Shown here one piece after another: positions 55,673 through 64,000 of a stretch of 64,000 nt of DNA. The stretch's first letter is position 1, and each line of letters opens with the position of its first letter. Under the pieces are notes generated by a model that made no database searches, was not told the DNA's origin, and saw nothing but the letters and a program-made list of their open reading frames with translations. The stretch spans positions 5,879,501 to 5,943,500 of the forward strand of contig NZ_CP031030.1 in assembly GCF_003711225.1 (NCBI RefSeq). The letters are read 5' to 3'. This DNA is from Runella sp. SP2. Lineage in GTDB: Bacteria; Bacteroidota; Bacteroidia; Cytophagales; Spirosomataceae. The translations under genes were made by a program, and so were the position numbers.

Positions 55673-55680
55673 TAGTTTTG
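55673..55680 (+). promoter_or_regulatory. Possible -7 element of the glycosyltransferase gene
   Basis: TAGTTTTG, 36 bases before the ATG at 55717, fits TAnnTTTG; no TTTG at the -33 position. Confidence 0.35.
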
Positions 55681-55716
55681 TCATAAAAGTCAAGTTTCTA
55701 CGAACCCTATACGTTC

Positions 55717-56703
55717 ATGCCATTAAAAGTCTTGGTGATTCGGTTTTCTTCCATTGGTGACATTGTGCTGACGACACCCGTGATACGATGCCTCAAAACG
55801 CAACGTTCTGATATTGAACTCCATTACGTAACCAAGGCTTCGTATCGGTTTTTGATTGCCGATAATCCTTACATTGACAAAATCCACGTGTTGGAAGAAA
55901 GCCTTTGGGGGCTTATCGGGAAGCTACGGCAAGAGAAGTTTGATGTCATCATCGATTTGCACAATAACCTCCGTACCCTCCAATTAAAAACGGCGTTGGG
56001 AGTCGAATCGTATAGTTTTAATAAGTTAAACTGGGAAAAATGGCTGTTTGTCAACCTTAAAGTAAAGGCCATGCCCAGCGTACACATCGTCGATCGGTAC
56101 CTTGATGCCGTCCGAAAGTTGGGAGTCGTCAACGATGACCGAGGGCTAGATTATTTTATTCCTTACAAAGACATCATTGAACCCGATTGGTTGCCCATCA
56201 CGCACCAACATGGCTACGTCGCCTATGCCATCGGCGGGCAACATGAAACCAAAAAACTACCCTTGGAACGGATGATTGAGCTTTGTCAGAAAATCAGCTA
56301 TCCGATTGTGTTATTGGGGGGAAAAGAAGATGCCGACAATGGAGAAGCGATTGAGCGGGCGTTGGGAAAAGAACGGGTGTATAATGCGTGCGGCAAATGC
56401 AATTTCAACCAGTCGGCGTCGCTGGTGCAGCAATCGAAACTGGTTTTTAGCCACGATACGGGTCTGATGCACGTGGCGGCGGCTTTCAAGAAAAAAGTAT
56501 ATTCGATTTGGGGTAATACCGTCCCCGAATTTGGGATGTATCCTTACCAAACCAACTTTGTAATTCTGGAAAACCGCCAACTTGATTGCCGCCCGTGTTC
56601 TAAAATTGGCAATAAACGCTGCCCCAAAGGACACTTTAAGTGCATGAACGAGCTTTCGTTTCAGTTTGAAATCAAAGAGCTTAAACCACAGCAGCGGCCA
56701 TAA
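55717..56703 (+). CDS. Glycosyltransferase family 9 (heptosyltransferase-like)
   Basis: 328 residues, GT-B fold. N-terminal KVLVIRFSSIGDIVLTTPVI is the heptosyltransferase opening; residues 165-300 hold the nucleotide-sugar side (YPIVLLGGKEDADNGEAIER, then VFSHDTGLMHVAAAFKKKVY with the DTGLMH motif and SIWGNTVPEFGMYPY). It transfers a sugar, by analogy ADP-heptose, to the lipopolysaccharide core at the inner membrane. A C-terminal Cys group (DCRPCSKIGNKRCPKGHFKC) is unusual but seen in this subgroup. Its 3' end overlaps the fRMsr gene by 23 bases. Confidence 0.93.
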   Translation: MPLKVLVIRFSSIGDIVLTTPVIRCLKTQRSDIELHYVTKASYRFLIADNPYIDKIHVLEESLWGLIGKLRQEKFDVIIDLHNNLRTLQLKTALGVESYSFNKLNWEKWLFVNLKVKAMPSVHIVDRYLDAVRKLGVVNDDRGLDYFIPYKDIIEPDWLPITHQHGYVAYAIGGQHETKKLPLERMIELCQKISYPIVLLGGKEDADNGEAIERALGKERVYNACGKCNFNQSASLVQQSKLVFSHDTGLMHVAAAFKKKVYSIWGNTVPEFGMYPYQTNFVILENRQLDCRPCSKIGNKRCPKGHFKCMNELSFQFEIKELKPQQRP

Positions 56704-57181
56704 GGCGGCCAATCAGCGCGGTGATTTTTTCCAAGCCTTCGGCGTCCACTTCTGAAAAATCATTGAGCTGGTCACTGTCAACATCAAGCACTATCACTAC
56801 TTCGCCGTTAACACCAAAAACGGGCAACACGATTTCTGATTTTGAGGCCGAACTGCACGCAATGTGCCCAGGAAACTGCTCAACGTCAGGTACAATGATG
56901 GTTTCGCGGCGGGTATAACAAGCACCACATACGCCCCGATGATACTGGATACGGGTGCAGGCAATGGGGCCTTGGAAAGGGCCAAGTACCAGTTGCCCGT
57001 TTTTAGCGATATAAAACCCTACCCAAAAAAACTGAAATGCCTCTTTGAGCGCTGCCGCAATGTTGGCAAGATTGGCAATGAGGTCAGTTTCTCCTTCCAC
57101 AAGGGCTTCAATTTGTGGATAAAGGTGCTCATAAATAAGAGCGCGGTCGGTTGTTTGCGGAAGATGAAGTGTTTCGGCCAT
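56681..57181 (-). CDS. Free-methionine-(R)-sulfoxide reductase (GAF domain)
   Basis: 166 residues, one GAF domain. The motif GVCGACYTRRETIIVPDVEQ followed by FPGHIACSSASKSEIVLPVF holds the Cys residues of the fRMsr family (one in GVC, one in HIAC; the extra Cys in GACY is also present). It reduces free Met-R-sulfoxide, protecting against oxidation. Convergent overlap with the glycosyltransferase, divergent from the RND transporter 57 bases away. Confidence 0.92.
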   Translation of the reverse strand: MAETLHLPQTTDRALIYEHLYPQIEALVEGETDLIANLANIAAALKEAFQFFWVGFYIAKNGQLVLGPFQGPIACTRIQYHRGVCGACYTRRETIIVPDVEQFPGHIACSSASKSEIVLPVFGVNGEVVIVLDVDSDQLNDFSEVDAEGLEKITALIGRLMAAAVV

Positions 57182-57195
57182 CCGTTGATATTCTT

Positions 57196-57203
57196 TACAT
57201 TTG
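57196..57203 (+). promoter_or_regulatory. -7 element of the RND-DUF4834-VWA operon
   Basis: TACATTTG (57196-57203), with TTTC 20 bases upstream as a near-consensus -33 box. It fits a start of transcription before the GTG at 57238, not before the TTG at 57151. Confidence 0.5.
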
Positions 57204-57237
57204 TGGTTGTTCGACGTTTACTTTAACCCCTATTGAC

Positions 57238-59574
57238 GTGTTTTGGCAAGCCACCTCCAAATTTATTCTAAAGAATCGTACAGTACTACTGGGTTTGGTG
57301 GTGCTGCTGACAGGTTTTATGGGGTTTCAAGCCTCCAAAGTTCGACTTTCTTACGAATTGGCCAAAATTTTACCTGCCTCAGATCCAAATTTTCAGCTTT
57401 ACGAGGCATTCAAAGCAAGGTACGGTGAAGATGGAAATGTGCTTGTGATGGGCGTCGCAACCAACCAAATGTTTCAGCAGGAAGTATTTAGCGATTGGTA
57501 CGAACTCAATCAAGCAATCAAAAAAATTGAGGGCGTGAAGGAGGTAGTTTCTAACGCCAGTTTGAGGGAAATTGTGCGCAACGATAGCCTGAAACGCTTT
57601 GATTTTGTCCCTATTGTCGCTCAAAAACCCCGTTTACAGTCGGAAGTTGACTCAATACGGCTCAAAATCAACCGATTGCCTTTTTACCAAGGCTTTATTG
57701 TCAGCGAAGACGGAAAGGCGCATTTGATGGCCATAACCCTCGACCAGCAAAAACTCAATGATGAAAGTCGGGGGGAATTATTGGAAGCTATTTTAAAAGC
57801 AACGGCTGTCTTTGAACGAAAACATTCTCTTAAAGTGCATTTGTCGGGGTTGCCTTACATCCGTACCGAATTTTCGGCCAAAGTAAGCCGTGAAGTTGTG
57901 ATGTTTACTGTTTTGGCAGTGCTGGTAACGGGTTTGATTTTGATGTTTTTCTTTCGGTCGTGGTGGGTGATGCTGATTTCCTTGGGAGTGGTGCTGATGG
58001 GGGTTGTGTGTAGCGTAGGCTACATGGTGTTGTTTGGGTACGAAATTTCGCTGTTGACAGGGCTAATTCCCTCGCTCATGGTGGTGATTGGGGTGCCTAA
58101 TTCCATTTTTTTGACCAACAAATACCACGAAGAGTTTGGCAAAACCAAAGACAAGTCGCAAGCTTTGGCAACGGCGGCGGAGAAAATTGGAGAAACCACC
58201 TTTTGGGCCAACATTACTACCTCCATTGGGTTTGGAGTATTCTATTTGACGGGCAGTAAATTGCTGGAAGAGTTTGGATTGATAGCATCTTTGAGCGTGA
58301 TGACAATGTACATGATTTGTTTGGTGTTGATAACCATTTTGTACAGCTATCTTCCTGCTCCCAACGCCAAGCACCTTGCGCGTTTGGAAGAAAAATTTAT
58401 CAGCCGTTTTTTACAAAAAGTAGATGGTTTAGTAAAAAATCGACGTCGGTTCATTTATCTGACGGTGAGCGTTTTAGTGCTGGTGTCGGCGTATGGATTA
58501 AGTCGAATCACGGCGATTGGCTTCATTGTAGATGATTTGCCAGAGAATGATCCGATTTTGACTGATTTACAATTTTTTGAACGTCATTTCCACGGCGTCA
58601 TGCCTTTTGAGGTAAGCATCGACACGGGGCGGCCTGGGAGGGTATTTGCGCCGCAGACATTGACCAAAATACGGCAGATGCAAAAAGAATTTGCGACGCA
58701 CCCTGAGTTTACCAAGCCGTTGTCGTTGGTCGAAGCCATCAAGTTTATTTATCAAGCCTATCGTGGCGGAGACCCCAAGTATTTCGTGCTTCCAGGGGCG
58801 CTGGAGTTGAATAAATTGGCCGAATATACGGGGGCGACCAAAGGGACGGAAGCTAGTTTTGGAAGTTTTATTGATACGACGCGCCGTTATACGCGGGTGA
58901 GTTTTCAAGTGGCCGATATTGGTACCAAACGCATTGATGCCTTGTACGACCTGCTTCAACCCAAAATTGACAGCATTTTCAACATCAACCCTGAGACAGG
59001 GACGTGGCTTGACAAAGAAGACCGATACGAAGCCCAAATTACGGGTAACAGTGTCGTGTTTACCAAAGGCAATGATTATTTGCTTCAAAATTTGGTCGAA
59101 AGTACACTATTGGCCATTGGGTTGATTTCGGTACTGATTGTCGTTTTGTTTGGAAATTGGCGAATGATTCTGATTGCTGTCATTCCTAGCTTGGTTCCGT
59201 TGGTGATTACGGCGGGCATTATGGGTTTTGCAGGAATTCACCTTAAACCCTCAACAACGCTTATTTTTAGCATTGCTTTTGGGCTTTCGTCCGATGGAAC
59301 GATTTACTTTTTGACCAAATACAAAGACGAATTTCGTAACAAAGGCCGAACTGTTGCCGATGCCGTTTCTCAAACGATTCAGTTTACTGGAATCAGTATG
59401 TTTTACACGGCTATTATACTCTTCGTAGGATTTGTTATTTTTACAGCTTCTACGTTTAAAGGCACAGTGGCGCTGGGAATTTTGGTTTCGATTACCTTGT
59501 TAATGGGAATGTTGTCCAATTTAATCCTTCTCCCTGCGTTTTTGTTATGGATGAATAAAAAAATAACCCAATGA
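57238..59574 (+). CDS. RND superfamily (MMPL-type) transporter
   Basis: 778 residues from the GTG at 57238 (MFWQATSKFILKNRTVLLGL). The earlier TTG at 57151 overlaps the divergent gene and lies upstream of the likely promoter. Two homologous halves each have one membrane helix, a large periplasmic loop and five more helices; half one includes VMFTVLAVLVTGLILMFFFR and GVPNSIFLTNKYHEEFG, half two has FSIAFGLSSDGTIYFLTKYK. This matches MMPL/patched-like RND proteins that export lipids. The next gene (DUF4834) starts with a 4-base ATGA overlap. Substrate unknown. Confidence 0.92.
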   Translation: MFWQATSKFILKNRTVLLGLVVLLTGFMGFQASKVRLSYELAKILPASDPNFQLYEAFKARYGEDGNVLVMGVATNQMFQQEVFSDWYELNQAIKKIEGVKEVVSNASLREIVRNDSLKRFDFVPIVAQKPRLQSEVDSIRLKINRLPFYQGFIVSEDGKAHLMAITLDQQKLNDESRGELLEAILKATAVFERKHSLKVHLSGLPYIRTEFSAKVSREVVMFTVLAVLVTGLILMFFFRSWWVMLISLGVVLMGVVCSVGYMVLFGYEISLLTGLIPSLMVVIGVPNSIFLTNKYHEEFGKTKDKSQALATAAEKIGETTFWANITTSIGFGVFYLTGSKLLEEFGLIASLSVMTMYMICLVLITILYSYLPAPNAKHLARLEEKFISRFLQKVDGLVKNRRRFIYLTVSVLVLVSAYGLSRITAIGFIVDDLPENDPILTDLQFFERHFHGVMPFEVSIDTGRPGRVFAPQTLTKIRQMQKEFATHPEFTKPLSLVEAIKFIYQAYRGGDPKYFVLPGALELNKLAEYTGATKGTEASFGSFIDTTRRYTRVSFQVADIGTKRIDALYDLLQPKIDSIFNINPETGTWLDKEDRYEAQITGNSVVFTKGNDYLLQNLVESTLLAIGLISVLIVVLFGNWRMILIAVIPSLVPLVITAGIMGFAGIHLKPSTTLIFSIAFGLSSDGTIYFLTKYKDEFRNKGRTVADAVSQTIQFTGISMFYTAIILFVGFVIFTASTFKGTVALGILVSITLLMGMLSNLILLPAFLLWMNKKITQ

Positions 59575-59813
59575 AAATACTTTTTAATATCATACTCATC
59601 TTCATTATGTTGGTGGCTTTTGTCCCTGCGTTCCGCCGCTTTTTGTTTTGGCTGTTGGTGGGGCGTCAGTTGGTCAAAGAACAACGTAAAAATTCTCCAG
59701 CGGCCCAACAACGCCGCGAGGGGGAGATTAGGGTAGAGAAAAAACCTTCCAATTCAGGAACGTCGCGTTTTGAAGGTGGCGAATATGTGGACTACGAGGA
59801 AGTGAAAGACTAA
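59571..59813 (+). CDS. DUF4834 small membrane protein
   Basis: 80 residues: one membrane segment (5-30, FNIILIFIMLVAFVPAFRRF) then a basic/charged tail ending GGEYVDYEEVKD, the DUF4834 signature end. Unknown role. The ATG overlaps the RND stop by 4 bases, so it is translationally coupled; the VWA gene follows 15 bases on. Confidence 0.88.
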   Translation: MKILFNIILIFIMLVAFVPAFRRFLFWLLVGRQLVKEQRKNSPAAQQRREGEIRVEKKPSNSGTSRFEGGEYVDYEEVKD

Positions 59814-59828
59814 CCCTTTGGATGTATT

Positions 59829-60857
59829 ATGTGGGACTGGCTTTCTTTGGAGTGGTTTACGTTGGCAAAACTACGCGCATTTTCGTGGACACATCCGTAC
59901 TATTTGTACGGTATTTTGGCCATTCCCGTGGCATTTTGGCTACGAAATGTGTTTCATGCAGGGTCGGTTCAACGGCTGGGAATTACATTTGTCGATAAAG
60001 ATGCGCCTAGAAGCTGGTCGGTGGCGCTGCGGTATTTATTTCCTCTAACTGGCTTTCTTGCCCTGAGTTGTTTATTAATAGCGCTTGCGCGTCCTCAGCT
60101 AATCAATACTTTGACCGAACGAGATGCTGAAGTGATAGACATCATGTTGGCTTTGGATATTTCGGATTCGATGTTAGAAAAAGACTTGCCCCCCAACCGC
60201 TTGGCATCGGCCAAAAGCGTTGCCAAATCGTTTATTGGCGGTCGTTTGCAAGACCGAGTGGGGTTGGTGGTGTTTGCGGGAGAAGCAATTACGCTTTGTC
60301 CGCTTACCAACGACTACGAACTGATTTATGGTTTTTTGGAGGAAGTCGATCACCGCATGATTACAGTGGCTGGAACGGCCGTGGGGAGTGCTTTGGCCGT
60401 ATGTATCAACCGATTGCGGGAAAGTCTAGCCAAGTCAAAAGTTGTTATTTTATTGAGTGACGGAGAAAATACCGCAGGGAATCTCGACCCAACCACCGCC
60501 GCGCAACTTGCCAAAGCCTTTGGCATACGGGTTTATACTATTGCTGTTGGTAAACCATTTATTAGCAGGGCCGTACGCGATTCTGTAGGAACAAAGCTGG
60601 TGCATTCGGTAGCCGACGAGGCCATGCTCAAGACCATTTCTTCTACCACCAATGGCCATTTCTATCGAGCTACCGACAATACCACGCTTGCACAAGTGTT
60701 TCGCCAAATTGACCGATTGGAACGAGTCAATGTCAAAAATCGACGTTACCAAGAAGTCAAAGATTATTACCGAATTTACCTCAACTGGGCGATTACCTTC
60801 TTTTTATGCCTACTGCTGCTCAAGGCCACTTTCGTCGCCAATGTCTTGGAAGATTAA
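59829..60857 (+). CDS. VWA-domain membrane protein, BatA-like
   Basis: 342 residues. Two N-terminal membrane segments (about 28-45 and 72-90), a von Willebrand A domain (100-300) with an intact metal site LALDISDSM (D, S, S), the threonine loop (LCPLTNDYELIY) and LLSDGENTAG, and a C-terminal membrane anchor (318-338). This is the BatA layout of aerotolerance loci, though batB-E and MoxR are not adjacent. It may assemble envelope complexes. Ends overlapping the subtilase by 4 bases. Confidence 0.9.
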   Translation: MWDWLSLEWFTLAKLRAFSWTHPYYLYGILAIPVAFWLRNVFHAGSVQRLGITFVDKDAPRSWSVALRYLFPLTGFLALSCLLIALARPQLINTLTERDAEVIDIMLALDISDSMLEKDLPPNRLASAKSVAKSFIGGRLQDRVGLVVFAGEAITLCPLTNDYELIYGFLEEVDHRMITVAGTAVGSALAVCINRLRESLAKSKVVILLSDGENTAGNLDPTTAAQLAKAFGIRVYTIAVGKPFISRAVRDSVGTKLVHSVADEAMLKTISSTTNGHFYRATDNTTLAQVFRQIDRLERVNVKNRRYQEVKDYYRIYLNWAITFFLCLLLLKATFVANVLED

Positions 60858-62050
60858 TTGTCCACCACTGCTGCTACTGCCACTTGGGTTTTGCTTGCCC
60901 TAGCAATAGGGTCAGGTACTCCGTCGGGGTCATTGGAGGCTGTTCCTGAGGTTGGAATATTTATCCCTTTGATTAAAAGTAAACCCGCTACGTGGGGTGC
61001 CGCCATAGAAGTGCCCGAAAGAATGGCATAACGGCCATTGGAATAAGTGGAAAGAATACGAACCCCGTAAGCAGCGACATCCACGGCGTCGTTGCCATAA
61101 TTGGAAAAGCTCGCAAAACGCCCCGTACTATCTACCGCTGACACCGTGAAAATATTGCTGTGATTAAGTCTCGCGGGTGAAAAACCGCTGGCAAGCTTGG
61201 CGTCGTTTCCTGCGGCAATGGAAAACAAAATCCCTAAATTGGCGGTAGCCTGTACTTCGCGGTCGAGGGTGGTTGAAATACCTTCTAAACCCAAACTCAT
61301 ATTGACGACATCGCCCGCTTTGCCATTTTGGCGGATGTAAGAAAGCGCCGAAATCACACTCGAGAGTCGCCCTTCGCCCAACTGGTCTAGTACTTTGAGT
61401 GCCACTATTTTGGCACCTGATGCAACGCCCATTACCCCCAAGGTGTTGTTTTTCGCCCCAATAATTCCCGCCACGTGGGTACCGTGTCCGTTGTTGTCTT
61501 CGGCAGTCGTGATGCCGCTGATGAACGATTGACTGCGTTGGGTGTCGATGTTGAGGTCAGGATGGTCGAGGTCAACGCCCGTATCAATAATCCAGACGGT
61601 TTTGTCTTGGAAGTTTTCTCCGTTGCCATACCCTGTTTTTCTAACGTTCCAAGTAACAGACGTCGCACTTACCACTTCCAAACAAGAACATAAACCAACT
61701 CTTCGGTCGGGTTCAATGAGTTCAATGCTGGGGTCAGTTTGTAAGGAATGAACTTCTGTTGGGGTGAGGCTGGCAAAAAAGCCCTCGCGGTGTCCTTTGA
61801 AGGTAGTACGAATAGCTTTTGAAGAAAGGTTATATTTCTTACGCAGTTGGTCAGAAAGGTTGGCTATTCGAGCAGTGGTGCTAGATGTGCTAGAAACTTC
61901 TTTGAGCGTAATAATGTATTCACCCTCAATGATATCGCCACTGGTGGCGGAAGCAGTCACTAAACAATCAGCCGCAGGTGCCGTTGACGTAATTTCACGC
62001 TGACAGCTTGCAAGTCCTACGAAAGTAAGGAGTACGATTACTTTTTTCAT
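60854..62050 (-). CDS. Subtilisin-family (S8) serine protease, lipoprotein
   Basis: 398 residues. Lipoprotein signal with lipobox LASC (Cys16). Residues 40-120 are an inhibitor-I9-like propeptide (EGEYIITLKEVSSTSSTTAR, EVHSLQTDPSIELIEPDRRV). The catalytic domain holds the triad: Asp in VWIIDTGVDLDHPDL (about 157), His in NGHGTHVAGIIGA (about 190) and Ser in LSGTSMAAPHVAGLLL (about 360). Short for a subtilase, with no extra C-terminal domain. It probably acts on the outer surface or in the periplasm. Confidence 0.94.
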   Translation of the reverse strand: MKKVIVLLTFVGLASCQREITSTAPAADCLVTASATSGDIIEGEYIITLKEVSSTSSTTARIANLSDQLRKKYNLSSKAIRTTFKGHREGFFASLTPTEVHSLQTDPSIELIEPDRRVGLCSCLEVVSATSVTWNVRKTGYGNGENFQDKTVWIIDTGVDLDHPDLNIDTQRSQSFISGITTAEDNNGHGTHVAGIIGAKNNTLGVMGVASGAKIVALKVLDQLGEGRLSSVISALSYIRQNGKAGDVVNMSLGLEGISTTLDREVQATANLGILFSIAAGNDAKLASGFSPARLNHSNIFTVSAVDSTGRFASFSNYGNDAVDVAAYGVRILSTYSNGRYAILSGTSMAAPHVAGLLLIKGINIPTSGTASNDPDGVPDPIARASKTQVAVAAVVDN

Positions 62051-62185
62051 TCTGTGTTAAGACGGGTTGGTTAAGAAAAAAGTAAACGTAATGGGTCATA
62101 AGGAAGCGCTACGAAGGGGTGAACGAAGATTGGTAAGTTGTTTGAAAAGTAACGCAGTTGTCGCTCAAAAATTGTTGTATAAACA

Positions 62186-62225
62186 AAAAGCGGCCGCACT
62201 TCGATGGAGAAATGCTGCCGCTTTT
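62186..62225 (-). terminator. Intrinsic terminator after the OmpH-like gene
   Basis: AAAAGCGGC (62186-62194) and GCCGCTTTT (62217-62225), with partial inner pairing; read on the minus strand it ends CTTTTTGTTT. It ends the 62242-62847 gene. Confidence 0.85.
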
Positions 62226-62241
62226 GAAGCCTAAGACGTGC

Positions 62242-62847
62242 TTATTTTTTAGCTTTAGCCGCGTCTTTTTCTTTGTACTCTTTGTTAAGACCTTCTACGA
62301 TTTTCTTGGTTACGTCAAGGCTAGCATCGGCAAACAAAATGCCGCCACCTTTGCTGTAGCCCAATACAAACTCGTAGCCACTTTCTTTGTTGTATTTTTT
62401 GATGTAATCGAAGATGTTGGTATAAAACTCTTCTGTTTTCTTCAAACGTTCTTCTTCCAGTTTACGAAGTTGCTCATCGCGGTATTTCGTAATGTCTTGC
62501 TCTTCTTTGCCTAACTGCGCTTGCGCTGCTTGAGCTTGGTCTTGCGAAAGAGCTCCTTGCTGGGCACGTTGTTGGAAGAAAGCCACTTTATTTTGGAAGG
62601 TGCGTCCTTTGTTAGCTAGGTCGTTTTCCAACTGAAAGCCTTTGCTTTCAAACTCTTTTTGAAAGTCTTTGTAATAATCATAGTTTTTGAGAAGCGAATC
62701 AGCTTGCACATAAACGATTTTTTTGCCTTTTGCGGCATCAGGAGTGCTACTGCTATCTCCCCCTGAGTGATGTTGGAAGTGTTGGTATCCCAAAAAAACG
62801 ACGGCCAAAGTCAAAACTGCATTCCAAATAAGTAGTCCGTTTTTCAC
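62242..62847 (-). CDS. OmpH/Skp-family periplasmic chaperone
   Basis: 201 residues, starting at a GTG (62847). A signal anchor (GLLIWNAVLTLAVVFLGYQH, about 4-23) is followed by a linker and the OmpH coiled-coil body (KKIVYVQADSLLKNYDYYKD, then helices rich in A, Q, K, E: RAQQGALSQDQAQAAQAQLG). It ends with a beta return (GYEFVLGYSKGGGILFADAS). Skp-like proteins hold unfolded outer-membrane proteins in the periplasm. The N-terminus may remain anchored in the inner membrane, since no clear cleavage site is seen. Confidence 0.92.
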   Translation of the reverse strand: MKNGLLIWNAVLTLAVVFLGYQHFQHHSGGDSSSTPDAAKGKKIVYVQADSLLKNYDYYKDFQKEFESKGFQLENDLANKGRTFQNKVAFFQQRAQQGALSQDQAQAAQAQLGKEEQDITKYRDEQLRKLEEERLKKTEEFYTNIFDYIKKYNKESGYEFVLGYSKGGGILFADASLDVTKKIVEGLNKEYKEKDAAKAKK

Positions 62848-63003
62848 TGTAAAATTGTTTTAAAGTTTTTAAAAGTTAATCGTAAACAAGTCCCTTTCAT
62901 CGTTAAATTTGTAAAGAGTTGATTTCCAAAAATTTACTTTAAAATGAAAGCAGATAGTTCCAATGGTGACAAAAATAGAAAAAACCATTCCCTTAAAAAA
63001 ACT

Positions 63004-63043
63004 TTCGCTCACCAAAAGGGCATTTGCCTTTATGGTGAGCGAA
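63004..63043 (-). terminator. Intrinsic terminator after the haloperoxidase-like gene
   Basis: TTCGCTCACCA (63004-63014) and TGGTGAGCGAA (63033-63043), 11 bp, with inner AAGG/CCTT; on the minus strand followed by AGTTTTTTTAAG. It closes the gene ending at 63065. Confidence 0.85.
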
Positions 63044-63064
63044 CAGACTCTTAGTATCTGGTTG

Positions 63065-64000
63065 TTATTTCTTCCAAGCCAAGGCGTTGATATGTTGTCC
63101 TACTTTCTTTCCTTCTTTTAGGCCAGTGTCGTTGTCTTGGAAGGTATGAATACCGCCGAGAAAACGCGAATAGGCTGATTCAGAGGCGGCTTCTTGGAAC
63201 GATTTAAAGCTACGTGCTTTAAAATCAACGTTTCTTTTGGTGTCTTTTACCCGTTTTACGTGGGAGTCATCTACAAATGCAAATGAAGTTCCGAAAAGAC
63301 CTTCAAGCGCTACTGCCGAAGCCGACGACTGCGTGGCATGGCCTGAGGCATAGCCAGGAAACGGCGGGGCTGGCCAGAACGGCACCCAACTGGGGTCAAT
63401 CGCACGGCGTACAAAGGTATAAGGGCGTTCATTGTTGAACATGTACTTACATTTCCAGCAAATGATAAAAGCGTCGGCTACTGCAATACCTGTGCGGGCC
63501 AATGCTTCTGCGGCTTTGTCTAGTTTAACATTACTGGTTTTAATGGCAATTTTTGCGATATTATATGAGTGACCAGGAGGCGTAAATGTCTCGCTTGGAT
63601 CATCGGCCCACCATATTGAGATTTCCTTTTCGGTTTGGGTGAGGCTAATGTTTTTCTTGTAAACGTCGTAGTATTGCTGGAAATAAGGCGAATTGACTTG
63701 CGTCGAAATCGTCAAAGGCGCAGGAGGCGTTAAGAGCCCATTGGCCGCGATGAATGTACGGTTTTGACCCCAATACGGTAGCATCGGGATGGTGCGTCCG
63801 TTTTCGGTTGGCTGCCACGACCCTGGAAAAACAGGAACTTTGTAGGTAGCGGGGAAATTACGGGTAAATCCTTCATGCCCACCGTCGGTTTTAGACCAGT
63901 CAAAAATGGCCTTTCCGATGGCATATCCAAATGCTTCCGAACGCTCTACAATGGCTTGACTGCTACTGGCAATGAGCTCATTACGAAGTACTGTCCCGAG
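63065..64000 (-). CDS. Vanadium-dependent haloperoxidase / PAP2-like protein, C-terminal part
   Basis: The open frame runs from beyond the right edge to the stop at 63065; 311 codons are seen and the start lies outside the window. The three PAP2/vanadate-binding motifs are present in order: FNNERPYTFVRRAI, PFPGYASGHATQSSASAV and SAYSRFLGGIHTFQDN. These supply the Arg, Ser/Gly/His and His ligands of vanadium haloperoxidases and type-2 acid phosphatases. In Bacteroidota such proteins are usually exported lipoproteins. Whether it oxidises halides or only removes phosphate cannot be told from this part. Confidence 0.88.
   Translation of the reverse strand, partial: LGTVLRNELIASSSQAIVERSEAFGYAIGKAIFDWSKTDGGHEGFTRNFPATYKVPVFPGSWQPTENGRTIPMLPYWGQNRTFIAANGLLTPPAPLTISTQVNSPYFQQYYDVYKKNISLTQTEKEISIWWADDPSETFTPPGHSYNIAKIAIKTSNVKLDKAAEALARTGIAVADAFIICWKCKYMFNNERPYTFVRRAIDPSWVPFWPAPPFPGYASGHATQSSASAVALEGLFGTSFAFVDDSHVKRVKDTKRNVDFKARSFKSFQEAASESAYSRFLGGIHTFQDNDTGLKEGKKVGQHINALAWKK

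Noticed and set aside
63065-63784. Short version of the haloperoxidase-like gene starting at 63784
   Set aside because: The frame is open all the way to the window edge with family-like sequence, so the Met at 63784 is internal.

Overview
The window comes from a member of the Bacteroidota, most likely order Cytophagales (a Runella/Spirosoma-like bacterium; the order is an inference). Direct signs are a SusC-type TonB protein, a TonB receptor paired with a DUF4249 lipoprotein, a type IX secretion (T9SS) sorting domain, DUF2795/DUF4834/DUF2147 proteins, PorT-like barrels, and promoters of the phylum-specific form TTTG-N19-TAnnTTTG with few Shine-Dalgarno sites. The DNA looks chromosomal and mostly core. 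I see no phage, transposase, CRISPR array or rRNA operon.

Layout. 1-4.9 kb: a cut SusC gene divergent from a DeoR-type regulator, a TPR protein, hypoxanthine phosphoribosyltransferase and a HupE/UreJ membrane protein. 5-13.1 kb: exported proteins, namely an M1-type peptidase, a thioredoxin-like protein, a small barrel, a secreted FAD oxidoreductase and a lipoprotein serpin. A 59-bp tandem repeat lies between the last two. 13.2-15.8 kb: an ECF sigma factor, a likely membrane anti-sigma factor and an outer-membrane protein. 15.9-32.8 kb: the information-processing block tRNA-Tyr/Gly/Thr, tuf, (histidine kinase and MFS exporter), tRNA-Trp, secE, nusG, rplKAJL, rpoB, rpoC. 32.9-45.3 kb: GH20 hexosaminidase, TonB receptor plus DUF4249, a double ABC ATPase, an acyl-CoA dehydrogenase and a giant NtrY-like kinase. 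45.3-54.1 kb: an IscA-like protein, a T9SS cargo protein, trpE, YqgE, an ATP pyrophosphatase, a DUF6580 membrane protein, DUF2795, nuoC, nuoB and a KdsC-like phosphatase. 54.2-64 kb: a DUF2147 protein, siroheme synthase, a family 9 glycosyltransferase, a free-methionine-sulfoxide reductase, an RND/MMPL transporter with DUF4834 and VWA proteins, a subtilase, a Skp-like chaperone and a cut vanadium-haloperoxidase-like gene.

The most notable item is in front of trpE on the minus strand. A full promoter leads into an 18-codon ORF, MNPNVKNTSWWWRSSFPR, with three consecutive Trp codons. A 9-nt segment spanning its stop codon can pair with the left arm of a strong intrinsic terminator that sits 30 nt before trpE. 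The geometry is that of classical ribosome-mediated trp attenuation, here apparently controlling trpE alone, with the leader ORF starting only 4 nt after the -7 promoter element. Other points are a family of small AAGTTT-ended palindromes in intergenic gaps, hairpin tandem repeats that encode the end of an oxidoreductase, a two-gene insertion between tuf and tRNA-Trp/secE, and nuoBC without nuoA or nuoD beside them.
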